DNA from: Gelidibacter pelagius | GTDB taxonomy: Bacteria > Bacteroidota > Bacteroidia > Flavobacteriales > Flavobacteriaceae | Length of the DNA stretch: 64,000 bases | NCBI RefSeq assembly: GCF_017581925.1 | Contig: NZ_JAGEVG010000001.1 | Coordinates: 248,001 to 312,000, forward strand | Reading direction: 5' to 3' | In this document: piece after piece, positions 1-9,765 of the stretch | Layout of the letters: each line of letters opens with the position of its first letter | Position numbering within the stretch: position 1 is the first letter of the stretch | Notes under the pieces: generated by a model | What the model was told of the DNA's origin: nothing | Databases searched by the model: none | The model's input: only the letters and a program-made list of their open reading frames with translations | Position numbers and translations under genes: made by a program

Positions 1-870
1 GGTAGTTTGATAGTGGTTATAATCGATCAGATTTTCGCCATAACCGCTAAATATCTGTAAATGGCCTCTCAGGTTATTTCTGATCGGGTACATATAATTA
101 AATTGAACGCTCCCATGATTGTCCTTAAACGACAATGAGTTACGTAACAAAAGATTCAAACTATGGCCATTTTTTCTATAGATAACGTTGGCTTCAGCAC
201 GTCCAAGATAATCTTCAATCTCTGGATTGTCATCTTCTTCAGAGCCCCCGCCAACCCTAATCCAAGGTTTTACATAAATTTGGAAATTATCATGTTCCAT
301 TGCAAAATGAAAAATTAGTCTATTCCAGCTCCTTGAAATAGGATCAGGTCTTCCATTCGATTGATGATTAAAAGCAAAACCAGCCATTTTAGCTTCAAAA
401 CCTAAAAAATTAAAATTAAGAGGATAGTTGAAAATAAGCTCAGGTTCGTAATTGAGTTCTCTAAAAGGTCGTGATAATTGCTTGTTATAAACTTGCCAAT
501 GGGCTATTTGTGTATAGCCTACCCAAATGTCTCCTTTTCCAAATAAAAACGATTGGATCAACTTGGTTTTGAAACTGATCTGAAATTTAACTTCGGTAGA
601 ATGAAGTCGAATCGGTTCGTCAAAGGCGGGCTCTTGTCCCACGCTTTGAGGCTGTGTATTGATGCGATTGGTCCAATGTACGGGCATCACGTAAAAGGGT
701 TGGTAGGAATTCAACCTGAAGGTACCATTTCTATCTTTGCGATCGAGTTCCCAAGCTTGCGATAGGGTCTGGGTAACTATGGAATCTTTTTTCCTAAATA
801 AGCCTTGGGCTTTTATATTGGTAGTAACTGTTACAAAAATGATAATAAAAGAAAGTCTTATAAATGGCAT
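1..870 (-). CDS. pldA: Outer membrane phospholipase A (OMPLA), C-terminus cut by window edge
   Basis: 290 codons of an open frame starting at 870 and running off the left edge. The protein begins with a signal peptide (hydrophobic residues about 6-20 ending IKAQ). It contains the OMPLA catalytic signature HQSNGRPDPISRSWNRL, which supplies the family's His, Ser and, twelve residues after the Ser, Asn; near the cut end is a barrel strand motif GYGENLIDYNHYQT. The family is a calcium-dependent beta-barrel phospholipase A1/A2 of the outer membrane. Probably only 15-25 residues are missing. It lies 32 nt downstream of the 516-residue gene on the same strand, so the two may be co-transcribed. Function is assigned with good confidence from the signature; the physiological role here is not shown. 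Confidence 0.88.
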   Translation of the reverse strand, partial: MPFIRLSFIIIFVTVTTNIKAQGLFRKKDSIVTQTLSQAWELDRKDRNGTFRLNSYQPFYVMPVHWTNRINTQPQSVGQEPAFDEPIRLHSTEVKFQISFKTKLIQSFLFGKGDIWVGYTQIAHWQVYNKQLSRPFRELNYEPELIFNYPLNFNFLGFEAKMAGFAFNHQSNGRPDPISRSWNRLIFHFAMEHDNFQIYVKPWIRVGGGSEEDDNPEIEDYLGRAEANVIYRKNGHSLNLLLRNSLSFKDNHGSVQFNYMYPIRNNLRGHLQIFSGYGENLIDYNHYQTT

Positions 871-902
871 AAAATAGTGGTGATGATTACGTTATTATGT
901 CG

Positions 903-2453
903 CTATTTCACAAACTCAGCCAAATATTTATCTCTTATTATTTGTCCAACAGGTTTGTTCTCAATTTTGCTTTCCAACCATGAAATGATGTCTAAATACA
1001 AAAATGCGCGGCGCTCATAAGGATGATCCTCATAAGTTTTTAAAGTTTTGTGAAGTTCAATGAATGCGTTTTTCAAATCGTGCGGATAAATATCCTGCAA
1101 GCCTTTGATAAACTTTATCATTTCCTTTTGAACTTCATACAGATCGTTAATTTTGATAAGGAACTTATAGGTGCTTTTCAATAGACTATCCATATGATAA
1201 TCCACTCCAGCCTCATAATGTGCCACCAAATTTAAAACGCGGGCAAAAGTCTGCAAATCTTCACGCATGGACAGTGATTTATTAGAAATAATCTTATCCA
1301 AATAGAAAATACAAGCTTTGTTATTTCCTGCTCCAAATTGTAAGCTTGCAAATTTATAGTAAAAAATCATTTTATGGTGCTCATCCAGACGATTGTTGTA
1401 CTTTTTTAATTTATTTTCAATTCTTGGGATGAGGTTCAAGCCTTCATCAAAACTGCCGTCAATAAAATGCTGATTGATTCTGTGAAAATTCAAATATAAA
1501 AAGACCAATGCATCCACGTTTTCGTCCTTAGGGAAATCTGGTGCTTCCAATTGATCTTCTAAAATTTCAAGCTGTTTTAAAAATCTCGGCTTATTTCTGA
1601 TGAAAAATAGGGCTTCCAAAAGGTAATTATTTCCTTTTAAAAAGAATACGGGATTCAAGCTGATCATGTGCGGATTGTCATAAAACAAATGCACCCATTT
1701 TGAAGCGTATTTATAGCAGTTTAAAAAGTCCTGCAACAAAAAACTGTACCACAAATAGGAGTTATAGAGCCATAATTTCTCTCTGAAGCCAATCTGCGAA
1801 ATTTCAAATTTTGGCAATCGATCATTGAAATAGGTTTTTATTTTTTGTCCTTCTTCTGCATTTTTTACGTAACCCGTTTTTAGGATAATACTGTACAATT
1901 GCAGTGATAAATTGGAGAGCTTACTGGTTATAACATTCAATTCACTCAATTCTTTAGCTTGAATGGTGAGCTCATCGGCACGGGTACTGATGCTTCGTGT
2001 AATGTACTGTGACTCGATAATTTTTTCGAGTTCAACAATCTCATAGGCGAGATTTTTCTCTTCATTTTGCATGGCAAGCTCTTTAGCCTTGTCGAGAATT
2101 CTTAAGCTTTGTTTATAGAGGCCTTTATGATATAAAATAGAGGCAAAATCAAGCTGTTCGCGTATCTGTGATCGAATATTTTGATGGGAAGGATTGAGTT
2201 TTAAGCTGATTAAAATCTGCTTATATAAATGTGCCTTCACATTCGCCAATTGTTGCTTTTTGACAATTCCCGTTTTTATGATTGCCGGTTCATCATAGCT
2301 CTTGGCTTTGTCAAAATAATTGAAAAGGTTTAAAAACTTAGAGTCAGCATTAACATCAAGCCGCCCAACATACAGTTTAAACTGTCGCTTCTCGGACTTG
2401 GTCAATGATTTTACCAACTGAAATAAATTATCTTTTTGCTCTTTAGTCATCAC
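903..2453 (-). CDS. Conserved helical protein of unknown function, 516 aa
   Basis: I do not recognise a named family. The sequence has no signal peptide or membrane segment. It is rich in Leu, Lys, Phe and Tyr in an amphipathic pattern resembling tetratricopeptide-like helical pairs over most of its length. The N-terminus ([16 protein letters not shown]) suggests that the second Met, at 2450, is an equally good start. It is transcribed divergently from leuA across about 135 nt and is followed at 32 nt by the phospholipase A gene. Likely a cytoplasmic scaffold or regulatory protein, but this is only inferred from the repeat-like helices. Confidence 0.7.
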   Translation of the reverse strand: MMTKEQKDNLFQLVKSLTKSEKRQFKLYVGRLDVNADSKFLNLFNYFDKAKSYDEPAIIKTGIVKKQQLANVKAHLYKQILISLKLNPSHQNIRSQIREQLDFASILYHKGLYKQSLRILDKAKELAMQNEEKNLAYEIVELEKIIESQYITRSISTRADELTIQAKELSELNVITSKLSNLSLQLYSIILKTGYVKNAEEGQKIKTYFNDRLPKFEISQIGFREKLWLYNSYLWYSFLLQDFLNCYKYASKWVHLFYDNPHMISLNPVFFLKGNNYLLEALFFIRNKPRFLKQLEILEDQLEAPDFPKDENVDALVFLYLNFHRINQHFIDGSFDEGLNLIPRIENKLKKYNNRLDEHHKMIFYYKFASLQFGAGNNKACIFYLDKIISNKSLSMREDLQTFARVLNLVAHYEAGVDYHMDSLLKSTYKFLIKINDLYEVQKEMIKFIKGLQDIYPHDLKNAFIELHKTLKTYEDHPYERRAFLYLDIISWLESKIENKPVGQIIRDKYLAEFVK

Positions 2454-2588
2454 GTTAAAATGGCACTTAAGTACATGAATATCAATTATATAAAATATTT
2501 AAAATCGACTGAACGTCGTAAAAGTAAAAGCATTGCTCGGCTGAATTTAAATACAAAGTATAAATTAGCTTGTCAATACAAAAATAAT

Positions 2589-3773
2589 ATGCAACAAATG
2601 TCTGATAATAATGTTCAAATTTTCGACACTACTTTAAGAGATGGCGAGCAAGTCCCTGGATGCAAGCTAAATACCAATCAAAAATTGGTTATAGCTGAGC
2701 AACTCGAGCATTTAGGCGTTGATGTCATTGAAGCTGGTTTTCCGGTTTCAAGTCCTGGCGATTTCAAATCTGTTGAAGAAATTTCGAAATTAATAAAAAA
2801 CACAATTGTTTGCGGATTGACACGTGCGGTTGAAAACGATATCAAAGTTGCCGCAAACGCACTAAGATATGCAAAGTATCCGAGAATCCACACGGGTATT
2901 GGTACTTCGGCATCGCACATTAAATATAAATTCAATTCCAATCAGGATGCGATTTTGGAACGTGCCTTTGAAGCAGTCAAATTTGCAAAATCATTCGTAG
3001 AAGATGTTGAGTTTTATGCGGAAGATGCAGGCCGGACGGATAACGAATTTTTAGCCCGTGTTTGCGAAATGGCCATTAAAGCTGGAGCAACGGTCTTAAA
3101 TATTCCTGATACCACTGGGTATTGTTTACCAAGTGAATACGGAGCAAAAATTAAATATCTAAAAGAAAATGTCAAAGGCATTGAGAAGGCTATTTTATCC
3201 TGTCATTGCCATAATGACTTAGGTTTGGCAACTGCCAACTCTATTGAAGGCGTGATCAATGGAGCAAGACAAATTGAATGTACCATCAACGGAATAGGGG
3301 AGCGCGCTGGAAATACTGCACTTGAAGAAGTGGTTATGGTATTAAAACAACATCCTTATCTTAATTTGGATACCAATATAAACACTCAGCATTTATATGG
3401 AATCAGTCAACTGGTTTCGGAAAGTATGGGTATTTATACTCAGCCGAACAAGGCCATTGTTGGCGCTAATGCTTTTGCGCACAGTTCAGGAATCCATCAG
3501 GATGGCGTGATTAAGAACCGGGAAACCTATGAAATTATCAATCCACTCGATGTTGGCGTTACAGAGTCTGCCATTGTGCTGACTGCCCGAAGTGGTCGTG
3601 CAGCATTGGCATATCGCGCTAAAAATGTGGGTTATGAATTGACAAAATTACAGTTGGATTCAGTTTATGCCAATTTCTTGGATTTTGCCGATTTGAAAAA
3701 GGAAGTTGATGATAAAGATATCCATCAGATTATCGAAACCAGTAAAGTATACCAACAAATAATTTCAGCTTAA
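2589..3773 (+). CDS. leuA: 2-isopropylmalate synthase, short form
   Basis: Catalyses acetyl-CoA + 2-oxoisovalerate to 2-isopropylmalate, the first step of leucine synthesis. The HMGL-like barrel signature [13 protein letters not shown] is at the N-terminus; the metal-binding HCHNDLGLA and the GIGERAGN motif follow. The frame is open back to 2436, but the family begins just before this motif, so Met at 2589 (or 2598) is chosen over the upstream Mets; the extra 51 residues are basic and low-complexity. At about 394 residues the protein ends after the catalytic and linker region and lacks the C-terminal LeuA dimer domain that binds leucine in the longer (about 510 residue) enzymes. First gene of leuACDB; leuC starts 2 nt after its stop codon. 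Confidence 0.88.
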   Translation: MQQMSDNNVQIFDTTLRDGEQVPGCKLNTNQKLVIAEQLEHLGVDVIEAGFPVSSPGDFKSVEEISKLIKNTIVCGLTRAVENDIKVAANALRYAKYPRIHTGIGTSASHIKYKFNSNQDAILERAFEAVKFAKSFVEDVEFYAEDAGRTDNEFLARVCEMAIKAGATVLNIPDTTGYCLPSEYGAKIKYLKENVKGIEKAILSCHCHNDLGLATANSIEGVINGARQIECTINGIGERAGNTALEEVVMVLKQHPYLNLDTNINTQHLYGISQLVSESMGIYTQPNKAIVGANAFAHSSGIHQDGVIKNRETYEIINPLDVGVTESAIVLTARSGRAALAYRAKNVGYELTKLQLDSVYANFLDFADLKKEVDDKDIHQIIETSKVYQQIISA

Positions 3774-3774
3774 G

Positions 3775-5157
3775 ATGGGAAAAACATTGTTTGATAAAGT
3801 TTGGGATGCACATGTTGTTGATACTATTGATAATGGGCCACAAATTCTTTATATCGATAAACACCTGATTCATGAAGTAACGAGTCCACAAGCTTTTAAT
3901 GAACTTGAAGAACGCAACATTCCAGTATTCAGACCGGATCAGATTGTTGCAACGGCCGATCATAATACGCCTACAATCAATCAGCATCTGCCAATTAAAG
4001 ATGAGCTTTCCAGAAAACAGTTGGAGCAGCTTTCTGAAAATTGCAAAAAAAATAATATTACGCTCTATGAATTAGGCCATAAATACAACGGCATTGTACA
4101 CGTCATGGCGCCAGAATTGGGCATCACCCAACCGGGAATGACCATTGTGTGCGGTGACAGTCATACTTCAACCCATGGTGCTTTTGGAACCATCGCCTTC
4201 GGAATTGGGACCAGTCAAGTGGCGCAGGTTTTTGCGAGTCAGTGTTTATTGCTTACAAAACCGAAAAGTTTGAGAGTATCGGTAAATGGAAAGCTGAAAA
4301 ATGGCGTACTTCCAAAAGATGTCATTTTATATATCATTTCAAAAATCGGTACCAATGCCGGTACAGGTTTCTTTTGTGAATATGCAGGTGATGTGTTTGA
4401 AAATATGTCAATGGAAGGTCGTATGACCGTATGTAATATGAGTATTGAAATGGGCGCGCGTGGTGGCATGATCGCACCAGATGAGACGACATTTGAATAC
4501 GTAAAAGGTCGAAAATTTGCTCCAAAAGGTGAAGCATTCGATAAAAAAGTTGTGTATTGGAAAACGCTTCCAACCGATAATAATGCTGTTTTCGATAAAG
4601 AATATCACTTTGATGCCGAAGATATTGAGCCAATGCTTACCTATGGTACGAACCCAGGAATGGGAATCAAAATTTCAGAGTTTATACCTGAAACCAGTGA
4701 TGCTTCTTTTGAAAAAGCCTTGGATTATATGAACTTTAAGAAAGGTGAAACCTTGATTGACAAACCTATCAATTTTGTTTTTATAGGAAGTTGTACCAAT
4801 TCGAGAATTGAAGATTTTAGAATTGCGGCAAATTATATCAAGGGAAAACAAAAAGCAGATAACGTAACGGCATGGTTAGTTCCTGGAAGTAAACAAGTGG
4901 AAGCCCAAATTATAGAAGAAGGCCTAAAAGCCATTTTCGATGATGCTGGATTTGAACTGCGTCAACCGGGATGTTCTGCATGTTTGGCCATGAACGATGA
5001 TAAAATTCCACAAGGTGAATATTGTGTCTCTACCTCCAATAGAAATTTTGAAGGCAGACAAGGTCAAGGCGCACGTACTATTTTAGCAAGTCCATTAATG
5101 GCTGCTGCAACCGCCGTAGAAGGAAAGATAATTGATATTACGAAACAGTTGAATTAG
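3775..5157 (+). CDS. leuC: 3-isopropylmalate dehydratase, large subunit
   Basis: Aconitase-family subunit that, with LeuD, isomerises 2- to 3-isopropylmalate. The three [4Fe-4S] ligand regions are visible: one Cys in [14 protein letters not shown] and CTNSRIEDF, and the paired Cys in [11 protein letters not shown] near the C-terminus. Length (460 aa) is normal for the family. It starts one nucleotide after the leuA stop codon, so translation is probably coupled. A 31-nt palindrome and a short hairpin separate it from leuD. Confidence 0.95.
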   Translation: MGKTLFDKVWDAHVVDTIDNGPQILYIDKHLIHEVTSPQAFNELEERNIPVFRPDQIVATADHNTPTINQHLPIKDELSRKQLEQLSENCKKNNITLYELGHKYNGIVHVMAPELGITQPGMTIVCGDSHTSTHGAFGTIAFGIGTSQVAQVFASQCLLLTKPKSLRVSVNGKLKNGVLPKDVILYIISKIGTNAGTGFFCEYAGDVFENMSMEGRMTVCNMSIEMGARGGMIAPDETTFEYVKGRKFAPKGEAFDKKVVYWKTLPTDNNAVFDKEYHFDAEDIEPMLTYGTNPGMGIKISEFIPETSDASFEKALDYMNFKKGETLIDKPINFVFIGSCTNSRIEDFRIAANYIKGKQKADNVTAWLVPGSKQVEAQIIEEGLKAIFDDAGFELRQPGCSACLAMNDDKIPQGEYCVSTSNRNFEGRQGQGARTILASPLMAAATAVEGKIIDITKQLN

Positions 5158-5163
5158 AAACTC

Positions 5164-5194
5164 AACCTGTCAGGTTTTTAAAACCTGACAGGTT
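5164..5194. repeat. Intergenic 31-nt palindrome (CCTGACAGG type)
   Basis: Near-perfect inverted repeat, AACCTGTCAGG then a T/A-rich centre then CCTGACAGGTT. The same design recurs at 5875, 10588 and 11761, always between genes of the leu and arg operons. It can fold into a long hairpin in RNA from either strand. It has a poor T-tract, so terminator function is uncertain. Confidence 0.8.
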
Positions 5195-5241
5195 TGAAAA
5201 AGACACAGGAAAAATATTAGTGAAAATAATTTAATAAGATA

Positions 5242-5255
5242 CCCGCATTCGCGGG
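5242..5255 (+). repeat. Short hairpin before leuD start
   Basis: CCCGC-ATTC-GCGGG, a 5-bp GC-rich stem with a 4-nt loop, ending 7 nt before the leuD ATG. It belongs to a family of short hairpins placed directly upstream of start codons in this window (also before leuB, argH, argB, argF'). Confidence 0.7.
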
Positions 5256-5262
5256 CATTTAG

Positions 5263-5856
5263 ATGGAAAAATTTAAAACATTAACAGCAACAGCAATCCC
5301 ATTGGATATCGAAAACGTCGATACGGATCAAATTATCCCTGCGCGTTTTTTGAAAGTTACCAATAGAGATGGTTTTGGCCAAAACCTATTTAGAGATTGG
5401 CGATTTCAAAAAGATGGTTCGGTTAATACCAATTTTGTGTTGAACCAGCCTCAATTTGATGGGCCTATTTTAGTCGCTGGAGATAATTTTGGATGTGGCA
5501 GTAGTAGAGAACATGCGGCATGGGCATTAACCGATTATGGATTTAAAGTGATCGTCTCAAGTTTCTTTGCAGATATCTTTAAAGGGAATGCGCTTAACAA
5601 CGGATTACTTCCAGTTCAGGTCTCTCCCGAATTTTTAAAAGAATTGATGACAACGATTCAAGCAGATCCAAGGACTAAAATCACTGTGGATTTAGAAGCG
5701 CAAACCATAGGTGTTGATGGTTCAAATCATTCAGAAGCTTTTGAAATTGATGCCTACAAAAAAACCTGTATGATCAATGGCTATGATGATATTGATTATT
5801 TATTGAGCAAAAAAGAAACGATCGAAGCATTTGAGAAGACGTTGCAAGCGTATTAA
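5263..5856 (+). CDS. leuD: 3-isopropylmalate dehydratase, small subunit
   Basis: Swivel-domain partner of LeuC. Motifs: [12 protein letters not shown] near residues 20-32 and the substrate-loop signature [12 protein letters not shown] near residue 73. Length 197 aa is typical of the separate bacterial small subunit. The start follows a hairpin by 7 nt. Together LeuC and LeuD form the active isomerase in the cytoplasm. Confidence 0.95.
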   Translation: MEKFKTLTATAIPLDIENVDTDQIIPARFLKVTNRDGFGQNLFRDWRFQKDGSVNTNFVLNQPQFDGPILVAGDNFGCGSSREHAAWALTDYGFKVIVSSFFADIFKGNALNNGLLPVQVSPEFLKELMTTIQADPRTKITVDLEAQTIGVDGSNHSEAFEIDAYKKTCMINGYDDIDYLLSKKETIEAFEKTLQAY

Positions 5857-5874
5857 AAAAATAGGCTTTAAACC

Positions 5875-5905
5875 AACCTGCAAGGTTTTAAAAACCTTGT
5901 AGGTT
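5875..5905. repeat. Intergenic palindrome (CCTGCAAGG type)
   Basis: AACCTGCAAGG, A/T centre, CCTTGTAGGTT. Same architecture as the 5164 palindrome with a different core, so arm changes are compensated: the structure rather than the sequence is kept. Lies between leuD and leuB. Confidence 0.75.
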
Positions 5906-5959
5906 TGAGAAAGACAAAAAAAGAAAGATAATCACTAAAATAAATGAAGACAGGACGAG

Positions 5960-5979
5960 ATTCCTGCCTTCGCAGGAAT
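5960..5979 (+). repeat. Hairpin 2 nt before leuB start
   Basis: ATTCCTGC-CTTC-GCAGGAAT, an 8-bp stem with a 4-nt loop, then TT and the leuB ATG. The identical block, including the spacing to ATG, precedes argH on the opposite strand at 8447-8466. Confidence 0.8.
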
Positions 5980-5981
5980 TT

Positions 5982-7100
5982 ATGAAATTAAAAATAGCTG
6001 TATTGCCAGGAGATGGCATAGGACCTGAAGTAACCGCACAAGCTGTCAAAGTGTTGAAAGCGATTGCGCAAGAATTTGATCATTCGTTTCAATTCAAATA
6101 TGCGCCGGTAGGTGCTGTAGCCATTGATGAAACTGGCGATCCATTACCAAAAGAAACACTCGATTTATGTAAAGCAACTGATGCTATACTATTTGGCGCC
6201 ATTGGTGATCCAAAATATGACAATAATCCGGATGCTCAAGTGCGCCCTGAACAAGGCTTGCTAAAACTGCGCAAAGAATTGGGTTTATATGCCAATATCA
6301 GACCTGTTAAGGCGTATGATACGCTTTTGGACAAATCGCCCTTAAAGAAACAATTTATAAAGGGCACTGATATATGTATCTATAGAGAATTGACTGGAGG
6401 TATTTACTTCGGTGAAAAGACGCTTAGCGAAGACGGAAATACAGCCTCTGATTTATGTGTGTATTCACGATCAGAAATTGAGCGCATCACCCATTTGGCA
6501 TTCAAATCGGCACAATCGAGAAAGCGAAAAGTGACCTTGGTAGATAAAGCCAACGTTTTGGAATCGTCGCGTTTATGGCGAAAAGTGGTGACAGAAATTT
6601 CACAGGAATATAAAGACGTCAAACTCGATTACTTATTTGTTGATAATGCAGCGATGCAAATCATTTTAAATCCGAGACAATTTGACGTTATCTTGACTGA
6701 AAATATGTTTGGTGATATTATAAGCGACGAGGCGAGTGTGATAGGTGGTTCTATTGGGCTATTGGCTTCTGCATCGGTTGGAGATTACTTCGCCATGTTT
6801 GAACCAATTCATGGCTCTTATCCGCAGGCAAAAGATTTGGGGATTGCCAATCCTATTGCTTCAATATTATCCGCAGCCATGTTGTTGGATCATTTTGAAT
6901 TATTTGAAGAAGCAGAATTAATTAGAGAAGGCGTAGAGCGTTCGTTAAAATTAAACATTACCACACCAGATTTAAATACCAAATTCAATCATATTTCAAC
7001 GACCAAGGTGGGCGATTTCATTGAAGATTTTATAAATAATCCAAAGGACACTAATATGAATTTCACAAACATTCATTTAGGACAATCTACTATTATTTAA
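5982..7100 (+). CDS. leuB: 3-isopropylmalate dehydrogenase
   Basis: NAD-dependent oxidation and decarboxylation of 3-isopropylmalate to 2-oxoisocaproate. N-terminus IAVLPGDGIGPEV and the metal/NAD region NMFGDIISDEASVIGGSIG are diagnostic; FEPIHGSYPQ is the adenosine-binding segment. 372 aa; the last 20 residues extend slightly beyond the usual end. Last gene of the leu operon; it faces argH across a shared bidirectional terminator. Confidence 0.95.
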   Translation: MKLKIAVLPGDGIGPEVTAQAVKVLKAIAQEFDHSFQFKYAPVGAVAIDETGDPLPKETLDLCKATDAILFGAIGDPKYDNNPDAQVRPEQGLLKLRKELGLYANIRPVKAYDTLLDKSPLKKQFIKGTDICIYRELTGGIYFGEKTLSEDGNTASDLCVYSRSEIERITHLAFKSAQSRKRKVTLVDKANVLESSRLWRKVVTEISQEYKDVKLDYLFVDNAAMQIILNPRQFDVILTENMFGDIISDEASVIGGSIGLLASASVGDYFAMFEPIHGSYPQAKDLGIANPIASILSAAMLLDHFELFEEAELIREGVERSLKLNITTPDLNTKFNHISTTKVGDFIEDFINNPKDTNMNFTNIHLGQSTII

Positions 7101-7142
7101 AGTTAATTTAGTTAGTCAGAATTATTAAATAGTAGCTCTTCA

Positions 7143-7169
7143 GAAAAGCATCCTTTACGGATGCTTTTC
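7143..7169. terminator. Bidirectional terminator shared by leuB and argH
   Basis: 11-bp inverted repeat GAAAAGCATCC / GGATGCTTTTC around a 5-nt loop. The argH stop codon (minus strand) is at 7155-7157, inside the loop, so the hairpin overlaps the end of argH. T-tracts are short on both sides. It serves convergent leu (plus) and arg (minus) operons. Confidence 0.75.
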
Positions 7170-8444
7170 GCGTTTTGGATACTTTGCTTTGATTTCTTCT
7201 AAGCATAGATTCCCCATGCTGCCTTTATGCGTGTGTTCTTTTGATGTATCCGGTTTATAAGTGCCTTCCTGAACCTGTTGTCCAATAACTTGGTAAGCTT
7301 CTCGGAAACTCATACCACCTTCAACCAAAGTGTTCATATTATCTACCGTAAATAAATACTGGTATTTTGCATCGTTTAAATCGATATCCTTGACTTCTAT
7401 TTGCTGAATGGCGTAGTTGAAAATTTCCAGGATATCCTTAACGTCATTGATGGCAAGAATCATATTCTCCTTCAACAACTGATAATCGCGGTGGTAACCA
7501 CTTGGGAGGTTATTGGTGATCAGTATCATTTCAGTTTGAAGCGCTTGAATTTTATTGCACTTCCCACGAATTAGTTCAAAGACGTCAGGATTCTTTTTAT
7601 GCGGCATAATACTGCTTCCCGTGGTCAATTCATCCGGAAACGTGATAAAGCTGAAATTCTGGCTCATATACAGGCAAATATCCATTGCAAAACGCGCCAT
7701 AGTGTTGCACAAACTGCCTAAAGTCAATGCGATGGTACGTTCACTTTTACCGCGAGCCATTTGCGCGGCAACCACATTGTATTTTAAAGTCGAAAATTGT
7801 AATTCCTTAGTCGTCAATTCCCGATCAATTCCGAAAGAGCTCCCGTAACCGGCCGCTGAACCCAACGGATTCTGATCGACGGTTTTTAAAGCTGCGCTAA
7901 GCAAATACACATCATCAATAAGCAATTCGGCATAAGCAGAAAACCATAAACCAAAAGACGAGGGCATGGCCACTTGCAAATGTGTGTATCCAGGAAGTAA
8001 TGCTTTTTTGTGGGTTTCGGCCAAGTCTAACAAGGTGTTGAAAAACACCTCAGTTTTATCGTAGATTATTCCGATATTTTCTTTGTAATAAAGTTGTAGA
8101 GCCACTAAAACCTGGTCATTCCTTGAACGCGCCGTATGGATTTTTTTTCCAACCTCGCCCAAGGTTTTGGTCAGTTCAAATTCGATTTTAGAGTGCACAT
8201 CTTCAAATTGTGGATCGATGGTAAAGCTGCCATCTTCAATTTGTTGTGCTAAAGTTGTTAAGCCCCCTTGTAATTGCACTAATTCGTCCTTCGATAAAAT
8301 ACCGATGGATTGTAACATTTTGGCATGAGCCAAAGACGCCTGAACGTCATATTTGGCAATGTGTAAGTCAATTTCCCTGTCGTTTCCAACGGTGAATTGC
8401 TCAATCTTTTTATCAATACTAATACCTTTATCCCAGAGTTTCAT
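7155..8444 (-). CDS. argH: Argininosuccinate lyase
   Basis: Cleaves argininosuccinate to arginine and fumarate, the last arginine step. Fumarase/aspartase superfamily signature GSSIMPHKKNPD lies near residue 265; TARSRNDQ and GYTHLQVAMP are also present. The frame is open nine codons further (to 8471), but those codons are simply the translated hairpin at 8447-8466; the family N-terminus MKLWDKG fixes the start at 8444, giving 429 aa. Last gene of the arg operon, separated from argE by about 259 nt of repeats. Confidence 0.93.
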   Translation of the reverse strand: MKLWDKGISIDKKIEQFTVGNDREIDLHIAKYDVQASLAHAKMLQSIGILSKDELVQLQGGLTTLAQQIEDGSFTIDPQFEDVHSKIEFELTKTLGEVGKKIHTARSRNDQVLVALQLYYKENIGIIYDKTEVFFNTLLDLAETHKKALLPGYTHLQVAMPSSFGLWFSAYAELLIDDVYLLSAALKTVDQNPLGSAAGYGSSFGIDRELTTKELQFSTLKYNVVAAQMARGKSERTIALTLGSLCNTMARFAMDICLYMSQNFSFITFPDELTTGSSIMPHKKNPDVFELIRGKCNKIQALQTEMILITNNLPSGYHRDYQLLKENMILAINDVKDILEIFNYAIQQIEVKDIDLNDAKYQYLFTVDNMNTLVEGGMSFREAYQVIGQQVQEGTYKPDTSKEHTHKGSMGNLCLEEIKAKYPKREKHP

Positions 8445-8446
8445 AA

Positions 8447-8466
8447 ATTCCTGCGAAGGCAGGAAT
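8447..8466 (-). repeat. Hairpin 2 nt before argH start
   Basis: Same 8-bp stem and CTTC loop as the hairpin before leuB, with the same two-nucleotide gap to ATG. Falls in the 259-nt argE-argH spacer. Confidence 0.8.
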
Positions 8467-8536
8467 CCCACCTACACTTCTTTTTAATTATTATTTCTTA
8501 TCAATTTCAAAAGTAAAAAATCCATCGCACTGTCAC

Positions 8537-8554
8537 ATTGAGCGCAGTCGAAAT
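8537..8554. repeat. Dispersed 18-nt repeat (ATTGAGCGCAGTCGAAAT)
   Basis: A second copy with one mismatch lies inverted at 13752-13769, downstream of argC and upstream of proC. From memory the ATTGAGCG-AGTCGAAAT sequence is frequent between genes in Flavobacteriaceae. No promoter or protein-binding role can be read from it here. Confidence 0.6.
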
Positions 8555-8703
8555 GCATTCATGGTTTTCAATGCTCTTGGAAATAATGCCGCTACTTAAC
8601 TTTTAGACAGTCATCTACTTTACGATTGTAATTTTTCTAGAACCAAATTTAAACCCATTCCAAATCAAGTCTATATTCTTGGTTCTATATTCTTGCATCT
8701 TTT

Positions 8704-9765
8704 CTACAATATTTCCCGCAACAACTTCACATACAGCTCAATCCCTTCCTCAATCTCACTAATATAAATAAATTCATCTGCGGAATGTGATCGGGTACTA
8801 TCGCCAGGGCCTAATTTTAACGACGGACAGGATAAAACCGCTTGATCTGAAAGTGTCGGCGACCCATAAGTTCCACGACCCAAAGCGATGCCTGCTTGAA
8901 CCAAAGCGTGCTCTTTTGGAATGGACGAGGAACTCAATCGTAAACTTCGTGGGATGATGCTATCGCACGGCGCTTCCTTTTGGAGAATGGCCACAATTTC
9001 AGCATTGCTATAACAATCATTTACACGCACATCCACCACCAAATCCACTTCTGCAGGAACGGCATTATGTTGTTTTCCGGCTTTTATTTGTGACACCGTC
9101 AATTTAACTTCACCTAAAGCCTCTGATGTTTTCTCAAATTTATAATCTTTAAACCATTGCAGCACGTTGATGCAATTGTAAATGGCATTATCATCGTTTG
9201 GATGTGCCGAATGGCTTGGCGTTCCTTTTACCTTGGCGTCAAAAACCACAAGACCTTTTTCGGCGATGGCCAGTTGCATTAAGGTTGGTTCACCAACAAT
9301 GGCCACATCAACTTTCGGAATGATTTTTAACATGCTGTTTAGCCCGTTCGGCCCACTACTTTCTTCTTCTGCGGAAGCGACAATTACCAAATTGTAATTA
9401 AGGTCCGGTTGCTCATAAAAGTACGTAAACGTCGCGATTAAAGAGACCAAACAGCCTCCGGCATCATTACTGCCCAAACCAAATAATTTGGTGTCTTCCA
9501 CAATAGCCTTAAAAGGGTCTTTGGTGTAAGCAGTATTCGGTTTTACGGTATCATGATGAGAGTTGAGCAACAACGTAGGTTTGGACGCATCAAAATGTTT
9601 ATTCAACGCCCAAACATTGTTAACGGTTCGTTTGTAATCAATATTATATTTCTGAAACCATTGCTCTATTAAGTTAGCAGTTTTGTCTTCTTCAGATGAA
9701 AAAGAAGGGATTTCAATCAAGTTTTTTAACAATGCAATGGCATCTGTGGTCAGTTTTTGTATCAT
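8704..9765 (-). CDS. argE: Acyl-ornithine/acyl-citrulline deacylase, M20 family
   Basis: M20 metallopeptidase fold, 353 aa. Metal ligands are visible in LLNSHHDTVKP (His, Asp), SNDAGGC, ASAEEES (catalytic Glu and metal Glu) and near the C-terminus in DSTRSHSADEFI (His). Removes the N-acyl group late in arginine synthesis. Because the transcarbamylase here is the type that works on acylated ornithine, the expected substrate is N-acylcitrulline (probably N-succinylcitrulline) rather than acetylornithine; this is inference. Its start overlaps the argB stop by 4 nt. Confidence 0.85.
   Translation of the reverse strand: MIQKLTTDAIALLKNLIEIPSFSSEEDKTANLIEQWFQKYNIDYKRTVNNVWALNKHFDASKPTLLLNSHHDTVKPNTAYTKDPFKAIVEDTKLFGLGSNDAGGCLVSLIATFTYFYEQPDLNYNLVIVASAEEESSGPNGLNSMLKIIPKVDVAIVGEPTLMQLAIAEKGLVVFDAKVKGTPSHSAHPNDDNAIYNCINVLQWFKDYKFEKTSEALGEVKLTVSQIKAGKQHNAVPAEVDLVVDVRVNDCYSNAEIVAILQKEAPCDSIIPRSLRLSSSSIPKEHALVQAGIALGRGTYGSPTLSDQAVLSCPSLKLGPGDSTRSHSADEFIYISEIEEGIELYVKLLREIL

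Noticed and set aside
2436-2588. 51-residue N-terminal extension of leuA
   Set aside because: Basic, low-complexity, overlaps the start of the divergent gene, and precedes the family N-terminus; Met at 2589 or 2598 is better.
8445-8471. 9-codon extension of argH
   Set aside because: It is the translation of the hairpin repeat placed before argH.
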